Below are positions 27,340-38,566 of a stretch of 64,000 bases of DNA, piece after piece; positions within the stretch are counted from its first letter, which is position 1; each line of letters opens with the position of its first letter. The position numbers and the translations under genes were made by a program. The stretch comes from an uncultured Oscillospiraceae bacterium (lineage in GTDB: Bacteria; Bacillota; Clostridia; Oscillospirales; Ruminococcaceae): positions 62,001 to 126,000 of the forward strand of contig UQDG01000001.1 of the NCBI GenBank assembly GCA_900539695.1. The letters run 5' to 3'. Below the pieces are notes generated by a model that did not search any database, had not been told where the DNA came from, and worked only from the letters and a program-made list of their open reading frames with translations.

Positions 27340-28695
27340 ATGCCATTTCCAAAGAAATTTGTTTGGGGTGCGGCTACCGCATCCTATCAGATAGAGGGCG
27401 GCGCGTTTGAGGACGGGCGTGGGGCGTCCATCTGGGATACCTTCAGCCATACGCCGGGCAAGACCAAGGGCGGCGACACCGGCGACGTCGCCTGCGACAG
27501 CTACCACCGCTGGGCCGAGGATATGGAGCTGATGAAAGCCCTGCACCTGCAGGCCTACCGGTTTTCCATCGCCTGGCCGCGCATTTTCCCGGCAGGCACC
27601 GGCGCGGTGAACCCTGCTGGCCTTGCCTGGTACGACCGGTTTGTGGACGCGCTGCTGGCGGCGGGCATCGAGCCGTATGTGACGCTCTACCACTGGGACC
27701 TGCCCCAGGCATTGCAGGATAAGGGCGGCTGGCTGAACGCCGACACCGCCAGGGACTTTGCCGTGTACGCTGCCACGGTGGCGGCGCACTTTAAGGGACG
27801 TGTAAAATATTACTTTACCCTCAACGAGCCGCAGTGCAGCGTGGGGCTGGGCTACAGTGCGGGTGTGCATGCGCCGGGCTATAAACTGGACGATGCAGCG
27901 GTGTTTACTGCCTGGCATAACACGATCTATGCACACTGCCTGGCGGCGGATGCCATCCGCAAAGCCGACCCTGACGCCAAGGTGGGCATGGCTCCCACCG
28001 GGCGCATCTGTACCCCGGCCACTGACAGCCCCGCCGATACTGCCGCCGCCCGCGAAGCCACCTTCGCCCTGGCGGACGGCGATTGGACCTTCACCTACAC
28101 CCCGGCGCTGGACCCGGTGTGCGGCCGCGGCTGGCCCAAAATTGCGGGCGGGCAGACCCAACGGGTGGTGGATGCCATCCCGCAGGAGCAGCTGGACGCC
28201 CTGCCGCTGGGGCGGTTGGACTTTATTGGCATGAACATCTACAACTCCGTCGCGGTGCGGGCCGGAGCCGACGGCAAGCCAGAATTCTGCCCCCGCGCCG
28301 CCGGTCATCCGCGCACGGCCATCGGCTGGCCCATCACCCCCGAAGCTATGGAGTGGGGCCCGCGGTTCCTCCATGAGCGGTACGGCCTGCCCATCTTTAT
28401 CACGGAGAACGGCCTTTCCTGCACTGACCGCATCCACCTGGACGGCAAGGTGCACGACCCGGAGCGCATCGACTTTACCCACCGCTACCTGCTTGCCCTG
28501 CGGCAGGGGATAGAGGCCGGGGCCGATGTGCAGGGTTACTTCCACTGGTCGCTGCTGGATAACTTTGAGTGGAGCGAGGGATACAACGAGCGGTTTGGCC
28601 TGGTGTATGTAGACTACCCCACCGGCACCCGCACCCCCAAGGACAGCGCGGCATGGTATAGGGAAACGATTGACGCCAACGGCGGCAACTTATAA
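27340..28695 (+). CDS. GH1 beta-glucosidase / 6-phospho-beta-glucosidase family
   Basis: 451 residues from the ATG behind AGAGGGAGAAG. FVWGAATASYQIEGG at the N-terminus, acid/base Glu in TLNEPQ (about residue 163) and nucleophile Glu in ITENGLS (about 356) define an intact retaining GH1 enzyme. No signal peptide is seen, so it acts on imported beta-glucosides in the cytosol. The phosphorylase-based context and absence of PTS genes favour plain beta-glucosidase over the 6-phospho form. Confidence 0.94.
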   Translation: MPFPKKFVWGAATASYQIEGGAFEDGRGASIWDTFSHTPGKTKGGDTGDVACDSYHRWAEDMELMKALHLQAYRFSIAWPRIFPAGTGAVNPAGLAWYDRFVDALLAAGIEPYVTLYHWDLPQALQDKGGWLNADTARDFAVYAATVAAHFKGRVKYYFTLNEPQCSVGLGYSAGVHAPGYKLDDAAVFTAWHNTIYAHCLAADAIRKADPDAKVGMAPTGRICTPATDSPADTAAAREATFALADGDWTFTYTPALDPVCGRGWPKIAGGQTQRVVDAIPQEQLDALPLGRLDFIGMNIYNSVAVRAGADGKPEFCPRAAGHPRTAIGWPITPEAMEWGPRFLHERYGLPIFITENGLSCTDRIHLDGKVHDPERIDFTHRYLLALRQGIEAGADVQGYFHWSLLDNFEWSEGYNERFGLVYVDYPTGTRTPKDSAAWYRETIDANGGNL

Positions 28696-28709
28696 TGGAA
28701 AAGGTAATT

Positions 28710-29336
28710 ATGAACAGAAAAAATAAGCGGGGATTCACGCTGGTAGAATTGATCGTGGTGCTGGTGATCCTGGCAATTTTGGCATCCCTGCTGATTCCGG
28801 CGCTGACAGGGTATGTGACCAAAGCAAAAAAGCAGGCGGTCATCACCGAAGCGCGGGATGTGTGGACGGCTTCACAGGCTGCGCTGACCGAATGTTACGC
28901 CCTGTACCCGGAAAGCTTTAACGACAAAAGCAATTCCTGCAGATTTACCATTACCGTAAACGGCATGACCTACAAAAATGTGGGCCGCATCACAAACGGC
29001 GCACTGTACGCGATACAGAAAAACCCGAATGATAAGACAGAGGCGGGCAGCTCCAGCCGGAGAGCGGCCGCCCAGGTGCTGAAGTATCTGGAGAGCGACG
29101 GCAAAAATCCGCGCTATACCTTTGGCAACGGCAGCCTGATCAGCAGCGCTGTCAAGCCGAGCGCCTACTTTAAAACTAAGCCTAAGAAAACGGACGTTAT
29201 CATCCAGATCTTCCATACGAAGGAGGGGCAGATCGTAGCCATCAACTTTGCAAAGGATGGCTATATGGCAACCATTGTGCCGGGCCAGGAAACGACCTGC
29301 GAGTATGACGGAGCCTGTATTGCCTCCACGGGCTGA
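28710..29336 (+). CDS. Type IV prepilin-like protein (orphan)
   Basis: 208 residues. RGFTLVELIVVLVILAIL is a textbook prepilin N-terminus: basic leader, cleavage after Gly, Phe+1, Glu+5 and a hydrophobic helix. The body is a small globular domain with two Cys. The ATG at 28710 has GGAAAAGG ahead of it; an alternative ATG at 28695 overlaps the GH1 stop but lacks a site. No pilin assembly genes (peptidase, ATPase, platform) are present nearby. It may be secreted by a machinery encoded elsewhere. Confidence 0.85.
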   Translation: MNRKNKRGFTLVELIVVLVILAILASLLIPALTGYVTKAKKQAVITEARDVWTASQAALTECYALYPESFNDKSNSCRFTITVNGMTYKNVGRITNGALYAIQKNPNDKTEAGSSSRRAAAQVLKYLESDGKNPRYTFGNGSLISSAVKPSAYFKTKPKKTDVIIQIFHTKEGQIVAINFAKDGYMATIVPGQETTCEYDGACIASTG

Positions 29337-29351
29337 GATAAGAGAATCAAA

Positions 29352-29383
29352 AAAGGCTCCCCTCATCACAAGGGGAGCCTTTG
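29352..29383. terminator. Two-way terminator between prepilin gene and fhs
   Basis: AAAGGCTCCCCT and AAGGGGAGCCTTT form a stem with A/T tracts on both sides, serving both converging genes. It is the core palindrome of the GGCTCCC repeat family. Confidence 0.8.
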
Positions 29384-29407
29384 CTGTGCCTATTTATATT
29401 GTATAAA

Positions 29408-31069
29408 TCAGAACAGGCCGGTGATCTTGCCGTTCACGTCCACGTCAATATCCATGGCGGCGGGGTGCTTGGGCAGGCCGGGCATCGTCATGATGCTGCC
29501 GCAGACGACGACCACGAAGCCCGCACCGGCGGAGAGCCGCACCTCGCGGACGTTGAGGGTGAAGCCATCCGGCGCGCCGGTCAGCTTGGCGTTGTCGCTG
29601 AAGGAATACTGCGTCTTGGCGATGCAGACCGGCAGGTTGCCGTAGCCCAGGGCGGTCAGCTCGTCCAGCGTCTTTTTGGCGGCGGCGCTGTAGCTGACAC
29701 TGCCTGCACGGTAGATTTTCTTCGCCACAGCATCAATCTTGTCGGTGAGCGGCGCGTCCAGTTCATAGGTGTATTTTACCTGGGCGGTATCGTCCAGAAT
29801 CGACAGCACGGTCTCGGCCAGGGCCTTGCCGCCCTCGCCGCCCTTGGCGAACACCTCGCTCAACGCGCAGGGCACACCGGCCTTGGCGCAGACGTCATAG
29901 ATGACGGCCATCTCCTCCTCGGTGTCGGTGGGGAAGGCGTTGATGCCCACGCAGACCGGCAGGCCGAAGCCCTGCAAATTCTCGATGTGACGTGCCAGAT
30001 TCACAGCGCCGGCCTTCACGGCCTCGGCGTTGGGTTTGTTCAGGTCGGGCTTGGCAACGCCGCCGTGGGATTTCAGCGCACGGACGGTAGCAACCAGCAC
30101 CACAGCGGCGGGATGCAGCCCGGCCGCGCGGCACTTGATGTCCAGGAACTTCTCGGCGCCCAGGTCGGCACCGAAGCCGGCTTCGGTGATCACATAGTCG
30201 GCCAGCTTCAGGCTCAGCTTGGTGGCGATGGCGCTGTTGCAGCCGTGGGCAATGTTGGCGAACGGGCCGCCGTGGATGATGGCGGGGTTGTTCTCCAGCG
30301 TCTGCACCAGGTTGGGGTCAAGGGCGTCCTTCAGCAGGGCGGTCATGGCACCGGCCGCACCGATCTGGCTGGCGGTGACGGGCTGGCCATCGTAGGTGTA
30401 GGCGCAGACGATGCGGGACAGCCGTTCTTTCAGGTCGTTCAGGTCGGTGGCCAGGCAGAACACAGCCATGACCTCGCTGGCGACGGTGATGTCAAAGCCG
30501 TCCTCCCGCGGGGTACCGTTGACCTTGCCGCCCAGGCCGTCCACGATGAACCGCAGCTGGCGGTCGTTCATGTCCATGCAGCGTTTCCAGGTGATGCGGC
30601 GGGGGTCGATGTTGAGCGGGTTGCCCTGCTGGATGGAGTTGTCGATCATGGCGGCCAGCAGGTTGTTGGCGGCACCGATGGCGTGGATGTCGCCGGTAAA
30701 GTGGAGGTTGATGTCCTCCATGGGCACGACCTGGGCGTAGCCGCCGCCGGCCGCGCCGCCCTTGATGCCGAACACGGGGCCCAGGGACGGCTCACGCAGG
30801 CAGAGCATCGTTTTTTTGCCCAGGGCGTTCATGGCGTCGGCCAGGCCCACGCTGGTGGTGGTCTTGCCTTCGCCGGCCGGGGTGGGGCTGATGGCGGTGA
30901 CCAGGACCAGCTTGCCCTCGGGCTTGTCGGCCTTGGCCAGCAGGTGGTTCAGCTTGGCCTTGTAGTGGCCGTAGGGGATGACGTCCTCACCCTGCAGGCC
31001 CAGCTTGGCAGCAATTTCGGTGATGGGCTGCATTTTGGCGGCCTGGGCAATTTCGATGTCGCTCAACAT
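29408..31069 (-). CDS. fhs: Formate-tetrahydrofolate ligase
   Basis: 553 residues from [16 protein letters not shown], behind [26 protein letters not shown] is the P-loop, and [22 protein letters not shown] and TDAIxNL-region equivalents of FTHFS follow. It activates formate to 10-formyl-THF, the donor used by PurN and the AICAR transformylase encoded in the same window. A ZTP riboswitch precedes it, tying its expression to purine/folate status. Confidence 0.96.
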   Translation of the reverse strand: MLSDIEIAQAAKMQPITEIAAKLGLQGEDVIPYGHYKAKLNHLLAKADKPEGKLVLVTAISPTPAGEGKTTTSVGLADAMNALGKKTMLCLREPSLGPVFGIKGGAAGGGYAQVVPMEDINLHFTGDIHAIGAANNLLAAMIDNSIQQGNPLNIDPRRITWKRCMDMNDRQLRFIVDGLGGKVNGTPREDGFDITVASEVMAVFCLATDLNDLKERLSRIVCAYTYDGQPVTASQIGAAGAMTALLKDALDPNLVQTLENNPAIIHGGPFANIAHGCNSAIATKLSLKLADYVITEAGFGADLGAEKFLDIKCRAAGLHPAAVVLVATVRALKSHGGVAKPDLNKPNAEAVKAGAVNLARHIENLQGFGLPVCVGINAFPTDTEEEMAVIYDVCAKAGVPCALSEVFAKGGEGGKALAETVLSILDDTAQVKYTYELDAPLTDKIDAVAKKIYRAGSVSYSAAAKKTLDELTALGYGNLPVCIAKTQYSFSDNAKLTGAPDGFTLNVREVRLSAGAGFVVVVCGSIMTMPGLPKHPAAMDIDVDVNGKITGLF

Positions 31070-31090
31070 TGTACGATTCCTCCGTTTTTG

Positions 31091-31292
31091 TAAAAAAATA
31101 AAGGGCTGCACACACCATACTCCAGTGTATGCAGCCCAGACGGTCGGCTTAATAGGCGATACTATGCAATTCTAAGCGCCGATGGAGCGGTGCTTAAGCT
31201 GTCAAGCGCGAATTGCGTAGGATTGCCGTAGCAAGGTGAAATCCGCGTCCCCTGTGGTAACTCCACAAAACTCCGTCGGTCAGCGGCCTTGC
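31091..31292 (-). ncRNA. ZTP (pfl) riboswitch controlling fhs
   Basis: On the minus strand the first aptamer half (31288-31244) has TGACCGACGGAG, a GTGG..CCAC hairpin and AGGGGACGCGG, paralleling the ZTP consensus GUGACUGGCG..CCGGGGAGCG. The second half CCGTCTGGGC is at 31143-31134. The pseudoknot covaries: GACGG pairs with CCGTC here, where the canonical form uses GGCG with CGCC. A linker of about 100 nt folds into its own hairpin (GCAATTC..GAATTGC outer stem). The GGGC of the second half is also the first arm of the terminator GGGCTGCATACAC/GTGTGTGCAGCCC plus T-run (31137-31091), the usual ZTP switch mechanism. Confidence 0.82.
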
Positions 31293-31301
31293 GATGTATT
31301 T

Positions 31302-31330
31302 ACTGTAGCATAGGGGAGAAGGTTTGTCAA
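31302..31330 (-). promoter_or_regulatory. fhs promoter
   Basis: TTGACA (31325-31330), 17-nt spacer and TACAGT (31302-31307) on the minus strand. The start site would be near 31295, directly at the 5' edge of the ZTP aptamer. Confidence 0.8.
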
Positions 31331-31342
31331 GGGGTACTCATT

Positions 31343-31371
31343 AAAGGCTCCCCTTTGAGGGGAGCCTTTAG
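31343..31371. terminator. Terminator overlapping the glycosyltransferase stop
   Basis: AAAGGCTCCCC pairs with GGGGAGCCTTT. The TAA of the minus-strand glycosyltransferase gene is the first part of its stem. It is the same palindrome as at 29352 and 36051. Confidence 0.8.
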
Positions 31372-32156
31372 ACGCTCCCTTTCCCGCAGCCCCATTTTTG
31401 GAAGTACCGCCCCATGCTGACCAGCTGCATTTTGAACTTGCCTGCATCCCGCATGGGGGCGCGGTGCCAAGCGTGGATGGCGTGGAACTGCGGAGCCAGC
31501 CAGACGGTGCCCTTCCGCAGGACTTTCTGGGTCAGGTCGGCATCCTCGACATACATAAAATAGGCGGGGTCAAAGCCGCCGATCTTTTGCAGCACGTCGG
31601 TGCGCACAGCCATAAAGCTGCCGGTGCAGAACTCGATGCGCCGGGGCGCGGTCAAATCCTCGTCCTGCATGGTGTAGTGGTCGTCAGCTTTTTTGAACGC
31701 TCCACCGAACTTTGGTGCCAGCTGGCGGGCCAGCAGCAGCCAGGGCGTGGGCTTGCGCCGGGGCAGGTGCTGCAAGCGGCCGTCGGGGTAGTGCAGCTGC
31801 GGGGTGGCCATGGCCGCGCCGGGCTGGGCCAGCAGCCATTCGGCCATCGGCTGCAAAATATCCCCGGTCAGAACAATGTCGGGGTTTAAGATAAAATGCA
31901 CGCTGCTGTGCAGTTTGCCAAGCACGGCGTTGTGGCCGCGGCCAAAGCCGACGTTCTCCGGCAGGCAGAGCACCTGCACGCGGGGGTCGGCCCAATCGGT
32001 GTCGGCCAGCTGCTTGCCGCAGCCGTCGGGGCTGGCATTATCGACGATGTACAGTGTAAAATCCGGCGCAGGGGTAAAGTGCAGGATGCTGCGCACCGCA
32101 GCGCAGACTTCCTCGTAATCGCAATACGCCACAATACAGGCGGAAATGGTGGGCAT
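31368..32156 (-). CDS. Family 2 glycosyltransferase (rhamnosyltransferase-like)
   Basis: 262 residues. The GT-A fold is indicated by ISACIVAYCDYEEV, the nucleotide-binding VDNASPDGCG, GFGRGHN and the DxD-like region ILNPDIVLTG, followed by FMYVEDADLTQKVLRKG. These are features of WbbL-type rhamnosyltransferases acting on cell-surface glycans. It lies 28 nt after metA on the same strand, so the two may be co-transcribed although their roles differ. The sugar and acceptor cannot be read from sequence. Confidence 0.88.
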   Translation of the reverse strand: MPTISACIVAYCDYEEVCAAVRSILHFTPAPDFTLYIVDNASPDGCGKQLADTDWADPRVQVLCLPENVGFGRGHNAVLGKLHSSVHFILNPDIVLTGDILQPMAEWLLAQPGAAMATPQLHYPDGRLQHLPRRKPTPWLLLARQLAPKFGGAFKKADDHYTMQDEDLTAPRRIEFCTGSFMAVRTDVLQKIGGFDPAYFMYVEDADLTQKVLRKGTVWLAPQFHAIHAWHRAPMRDAGKFKMQLVSMGRYFQKWGCGKGSV

Positions 32157-32184
32157 GGGTGGTCTCCTAAAATCAGGTATTGCC

Positions 32185-33114
32185 TTATTTTTCCAGTGCT
32201 TCCAAATGGTTCAAATCATACGGGGTATCCTGGTAGACGTAGTAGTTCAGCCAGTTGGTGTACAGCAGGTAGCCGTGGGCGCGCCAGCGGAACAGCGGGT
32301 CGCGGGAGGGGTCGTCGGCGGGGTAGTAGTTGCAGGGCACGTTGATGGGCTTGCCCGCCTTGACGTCCCGCTTGTACTCGGCGTCCAGGGTGTACTTGTC
32401 GTACTCGGGGTGGCCGATGACGAAGATCTGGCGGCCGGATTCGGTGGAGAGCAGCATCGGGCCTGCTGCATCGCTCTCGGCCAGCACGCGCAGGTCGGGG
32501 CAGGCGTCGATGGCGGCGCGGTCCAGCCCGGCCCAACGGCTGTGGGGGGCGTAGAACACCTCATCGAAGCCGCGCACCAGCGGGTTGGAGGGGCGGGTCA
32601 CGCGATGCTCAAACACGCCGAACATTTTTTCTGGCAGATGCACCTTGGAAATGCCAAAATGGTAGTACAACCCGGCCAGCGCACCCCAGCACAGGTGGAT
32701 GGTGGAGTAGACGTTCTCCTTGGTATAGTCCATGATGGTGCACAACTCGTCCCAGTAGTCCACATCCTCGTAGTCCAGGTCCTCGATGGGCGCGCCGGTG
32801 ATGATCATGCCGTCGAAGCGCTCGTTTCGTATCTCGTCGAAGCTCTTGTAGAAGGCCTTCATGTGCTCCGGCGGGGTGTGGGTGGTGTCGTGGGTGGCGG
32901 TTTTCAAAAAGGTGACCTGCACCTGCAGCGGGCTGTTGGCCAGCAGCCGGGCCAGCTGGGTCTCGGTGACGATCTTGGTGGGCATCAGGTTCAAAATCAG
33001 GATGCGCAGCGGGCGGATGTGCTGGCTCTGGGCACGCTCGCGGTGCATGACAAACACGTTCTCGCGGCTAAGCTCGTCGAACGCGGGCAGCTCTTTCGGG
33101 ATGATCAGCGGCAT
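32185..33114 (-). CDS. metA: Homoserine O-acetyltransferase (MetA family)
   Basis: 309 residues. The catalytic Cys sits in IHLCWGALAG, with His and Glu in IGHPEYDKYTLDAEY. The acyl-specificity loop reads GAPIEDLDYEDVDYW. The Glu after Ile corresponds to position 111, where Glu is reported to favour acetyl-CoA and Gly succinyl-CoA. Acetyl transfer is therefore predicted. It acylates homoserine for methionine synthesis. No SAM riboswitch is seen in its short leader. Confidence 0.92.
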   Translation of the reverse strand: MPLIIPKELPAFDELSRENVFVMHRERAQSQHIRPLRILILNLMPTKIVTETQLARLLANSPLQVQVTFLKTATHDTTHTPPEHMKAFYKSFDEIRNERFDGMIITGAPIEDLDYEDVDYWDELCTIMDYTKENVYSTIHLCWGALAGLYYHFGISKVHLPEKMFGVFEHRVTRPSNPLVRGFDEVFYAPHSRWAGLDRAAIDACPDLRVLAESDAAGPMLLSTESGRQIFVIGHPEYDKYTLDAEYKRDVKAGKPINVPCNYYPADDPSRDPLFRWRAHGYLLYTNWLNYYVYQDTPYDLNHLEALEK

Positions 33115-33155
33115 ACATGGTTCTCCTTGGCATTTGGCCTTACATTATTATATAT

Positions 33156-33184
33156 ATTGTAAGGGGTTACGAGGGAAAATGCAA
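33156..33184 (-). promoter_or_regulatory. metA promoter
   Basis: TTGCAT (33179-33184), 17-nt spacer and TACAAT (33156-33161) on the minus strand. The leader is only about 35 nt and contains half of a CCTTACA/TGTAAGG inverted repeat. Confidence 0.65.
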
Positions 33185-33254
33185 GGATTTTGTTTGGAGC
33201 CTTTATGCACGGCATCTATTTTACTTGTTCACAAATCTTTTGCAATTTACCCTA

Positions 33255-33310
33255 TTGACATTTTGCATCATCGTGCTACAATATTAGCAGTCGAACGGAT
33301 AGAGTGCTAA
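33255..33310 (+). promoter_or_regulatory. clpB promoter with CIRCE operator
   Basis: TTGACA (33255-33260), 16-nt spacer, TACAAT (33277-33282), then TTAGCAGTC-N9-GAGTGCTAA (33284-33310). This is the CIRCE inverted repeat bound by HrcA, with one mismatch in the left arm (G for C). It covers the start site. Between it and clpB (33311-33432) nothing else is recognised. Confidence 0.92.
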
Positions 33311-33432
33311 TACAAAATGAGCCCCAGCAGAGAGATGACCAGAACCTGGAAAACACAGCTGGATGGCACTGACTGCCGGTCGTGTATATAAATGAAATTC
33401 TGCGGTATCTGCAAAATAAGGAGGTACGCACT

Positions 33433-36045
<2,613 letters not shown>

Positions 36046-36050
36046 GGGCA

Positions 36051-36073
36051 AGGCTCCCCTCAAGGGGAGCCTC
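36051..36073 (+). terminator. Hairpin after clpB
   Basis: AGGCTCCCCT and AGGGGAGCCT with a 2-nt loop. A second hairpin (ATCTCCCGC..GCGGGAGAT, 36101-36140) lies between here and the converging repressor gene. Both lack a long T tract, so efficiency is uncertain. Confidence 0.55.
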
Positions 36074-36180
36074 TAAGCAGCAACATTCATAAACAGCGAA
36101 ATCTCCCGCTGATTGGGCGCAAACCCAGTCGGCGGGAGATCTTGTCTACCTTATTATAATAGGGGCGTATTCTGCACCCC

Positions 36181-36795
36181 TCACAGCCCCCGGCACAGGC
36201 CTACGGCTTTGCCCTCGATATGCACCTCGGCCAGTGCAGCGCCGGTGTAGGTCATCAGCGGGTAGGCGGGGTTGAGTGGCTGCAAAACCATCGTAGTGCC
36301 GTCAAAACTTACCTTTTTCAGCGTGGCTTCGTCACCAATGCGCACCACCGCGATCTCCCCGTTCTCTACCTCGGGCTGGCTGCGCACGGCTACCAGGTCG
36401 CCGTCCATGATCTGCGGGGCCATGCTGTCGCCCCGGCAGGTCAGGATGAAATCCGCGTGCCACGCCTCGGGCACGGCCACCTCGCCCTCAATGTTCTGCT
36501 CGGCCAAAATCGGCATGCCGCAGGCAATGCGCCCCACCAGCGGCAGGCGCTTCAGGCGGGGCAGCGGCTCGCACCCCGGGGGCAGGGCAGGGCCGTCCAC
36601 GCCCATCAGGTAGGCGGTGGTGGTGTGCAGCGCGTTGGCAAACAGTTCCACCTTGGCCTGCGGGATGTCCGCCTTGCCGTTCTCGATCTTGCTGATCGAG
36701 CTTTTGTCCTTGTAGCCCAGCTGTTGGGCCAGGTCTTCCACGGTCAGGCCCAGTTCCAGCCGCCGCGCCCTGATGCGGTCGTAAATAGTTGACAT
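36181..36795 (-). CDS. CI/LexA-type repressor (XRE helix-turn-helix plus S24 peptidase)
   Basis: 204 residues. The N-terminal XRE domain (LGLTVEDLAQQLGYKDKSSI) is joined to an S24 domain with a self-cleavage region at about VGRIACGMP, the nucleophile Ser in CRGDSMAP and a general-base Lys in EATLKKV. This layout is that of prophage and integrative-element CI repressors that cleave themselves under RecA. It is divergent from the RepA-like gene, and matching operator candidates lie between them. Confidence 0.9.
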   Translation of the reverse strand: MSTIYDRIRARRLELGLTVEDLAQQLGYKDKSSISKIENGKADIPQAKVELFANALHTTTAYLMGVDGPALPPGCEPLPRLKRLPLVGRIACGMPILAEQNIEGEVAVPEAWHADFILTCRGDSMAPQIMDGDLVAVRSQPEVENGEIAVVRIGDEATLKKVSFDGTTMVLQPLNPAYPLMTYTGAALAEVHIEGKAVGLCRGL

Positions 36796-36815
36796 AGCTT
36801 CGCTCCTTTTCTATT

Positions 36816-36891
36816 AGTATAACACAGCGTGGAAAATAATTCAAGAGATTTTGCAAAAATTGTTGACTTTTATTCCACTTTGTGGTAGGAT
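36816..36891. promoter_or_regulatory. Divergent promoters with repeated TTCCAC operators
   Basis: Minus-strand promoter TTGAAT-17-TATACT (36839-36844, 36816-36821) drives the repressor. Plus-strand promoter TTGACT-17-TAGGAT (36863-36868, 36886-36891) drives the RepA-like gene. Each spacer holds one copy of TTCCAC-N3-GTGKTA (36820-36834 on minus, 36873-36887 on plus). Two more TTCCAC half-sites occur before 36980. This resembles a CI-type switch. Confidence 0.65.
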
Positions 36892-37009
36892 AAGGGTGTG
36901 GAATTAGGTTCTACTTTAGGCTGACGCAACTTTTGCGGATTTATTTTTTGTGGGGAAGTGGAACTACATTCAACGAGAACGGCAATATATAAAAAAGGAG
37001 AGAGAACAC

Positions 37010-37060
37010 ATGCACAACCACATTTACCCGCAGCCTATCTGCTGCAAGAAAGCGGGGTGA
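37010..37060 (+). CDS. 16-codon leader peptide before the RepA-like gene
   Basis: ATG behind AAAAAGGAGAGAG, reading MHNHIYPQPICCKKAG and stopping 4 nt before the TTG start of the next gene. The strong ribosome site here and the weak one of the next gene suggest translational coupling. It could also be an accidental frame. Confidence 0.4.
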   Translation: MHNHIYPQPICCKKAG

Positions 37061-37064
37061 GCGC

Positions 37065-38555
37065 TTGCTGCTGAAAAAAGATTTGTCGCAGTGCAAAGAC
37101 CTGCGAACCGTTGAGCATCTGGCCCAGCAGTTTGGCTGGTACGCTGCCGCCTGGACGCCGCAGGAGCCGCACCTCATCTGCTCGGACGAGCAGTTTACCG
37201 AATTTGCCAAGGCCCTGGGCAAGCTGGCGGTGACCCAGGATGGCGAAAACCTGCTGTATTTTCTGGCGCTGGCCGCAGAAACCGCGCAGGAACGTAAAAA
37301 CCGCACGGACCGCATTTTGGAGCGCAAGCTGTTTTACGAGACCAGCACCGTCATCACCGAGGCGGACATCGCCCGCTGCCACAACGACCAGCTGGCCACG
37401 CCGCCCGGCGTGCGCAAGGCCGACGCGATGGAAACGCTGCACTTTCTGGCCCCGCCGGAGGAGGAAAAACAGGACGATGCAACGCCAAACGGCATTGTGT
37501 CCATCTCGGCCAAAGACTTGCAGGACAAGGAGTTCAAGCCCATCAAGTGGGTGGTGGAGGGCCTGCTGCCCCAAGGTCTGGCGCTGCTGGTGGCCCCGCC
37601 CAAGTACGGCAAAAGCTGGCTGATGCTGGACCTTTGCCTTTCGGTGGCGTCTGGACAAAAGTTTTTGGACATGCCTACGAACAAAACCGACTGCCTCTAC
37701 CTGGCACTGGAGGACAACCAGCGCCGCCTGCAGGACCGCATGAACCGTGTGCTGCAGGGCGAGCGTGCGCCCGACGGCTTTGCGCTGGCCACCGGCTCTC
37801 TGGATTTGCAGGACGGCCTGCTGGACCAGCTGACCAACTACCTGAACTTCAATCCCGGCTGCGGGCTGGTGGTCATCGACACGCTGCAGCGGGTGCGCCG
37901 CACCACCGGCAAGGCAATAAACGCCTACCAGGCCGACTACAAGGATGTGGGCATCCTGCAAAAGTTTGCGTCTGAACGCGAAATTTGCATTGTGCTGGTA
38001 CACCACCTGCGCAAGATGAAGGACGAGACCGACCCCTTTGCCCAGATCAGCGGCACCAACGGCATCTTCGGCGCGGCGGATTCTGCCTTCGTGATGACCC
38101 GCGACCGCCGCGTGGACGACACGACCAAACTCTCGGTGACCGGCCGCGACCTGGAGGAATTTGAGCTGGCCCTGCGCCTGGACAAGACCCAATGCCGCTG
38201 GCAAAACCTGGGCGACGCCGAGGCCCGCGCCCGCGAGCAGGCCCGCAAAGAATACGAAAACAGCGCCCTGGTGCAGACCATCCGCAAGCTGGTAGAGCGC
38301 AACCACGGCCAATGGAGCGGCACCGCCAAGGAGATACTGGAAGCAGGCAGGCTGCTGACCAGGCGGTTTATCGCGGAGAGCCCGAAAGATGTTGGCGTAC
38401 GAGTGAAGAAGTTAGAAAACGAGATGAGGGAGTTTGATGGGATTGTTTATGAGAGAGTGAAGCGAGGCACAAGCGGCGCATTGCACTATTTTTGTAAAGA
38501 AAACATGCAGGTTCAAAATGAGGTACAACTTGATTTAAGCAAACAAGTAGCCTAA
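37065..38555 (+). CDS. RepA-like AAA ATPase (RecA-fold replicative helicase family)
   Basis: 496 residues from a TTG start. The central RecA-like domain has Walker A VAPPKYGKSW (about 175-184), Walker B GLVVIDTLQRV and a sensor region VLVHHLRKM, as in AAA_25/RepA proteins of plasmids and phages. The N-terminal about 130 residues are specific to it. The C-terminal part (about 395-480) looks like a winged-helix region (TAKEILEAGRLLTRRF). It is paired with a CI-type repressor but no integrase or relaxase, so it is probably a remnant of an integrative element. Confidence 0.8.
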   Translation: MLLKKDLSQCKDLRTVEHLAQQFGWYAAAWTPQEPHLICSDEQFTEFAKALGKLAVTQDGENLLYFLALAAETAQERKNRTDRILERKLFYETSTVITEADIARCHNDQLATPPGVRKADAMETLHFLAPPEEEKQDDATPNGIVSISAKDLQDKEFKPIKWVVEGLLPQGLALLVAPPKYGKSWLMLDLCLSVASGQKFLDMPTNKTDCLYLALEDNQRRLQDRMNRVLQGERAPDGFALATGSLDLQDGLLDQLTNYLNFNPGCGLVVIDTLQRVRRTTGKAINAYQADYKDVGILQKFASEREICIVLVHHLRKMKDETDPFAQISGTNGIFGAADSAFVMTRDRRVDDTTKLSVTGRDLEEFELALRLDKTQCRWQNLGDAEARAREQARKEYENSALVQTIRKLVERNHGQWSGTAKEILEAGRLLTRRFIAESPKDVGVRVKKLENEMREFDGIVYERVKRGTSGALHYFCKENMQVQNEVQLDLSKQVA

Positions 38556-38566
38556 TGTAAATTTAC

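Noticed and set aside
33115..33184. SAM riboswitch before metA
   Set aside because: The promoter lies about 40 nt from the start codon, leaving no room for an aptamer, and no SAM-box motif is visible.
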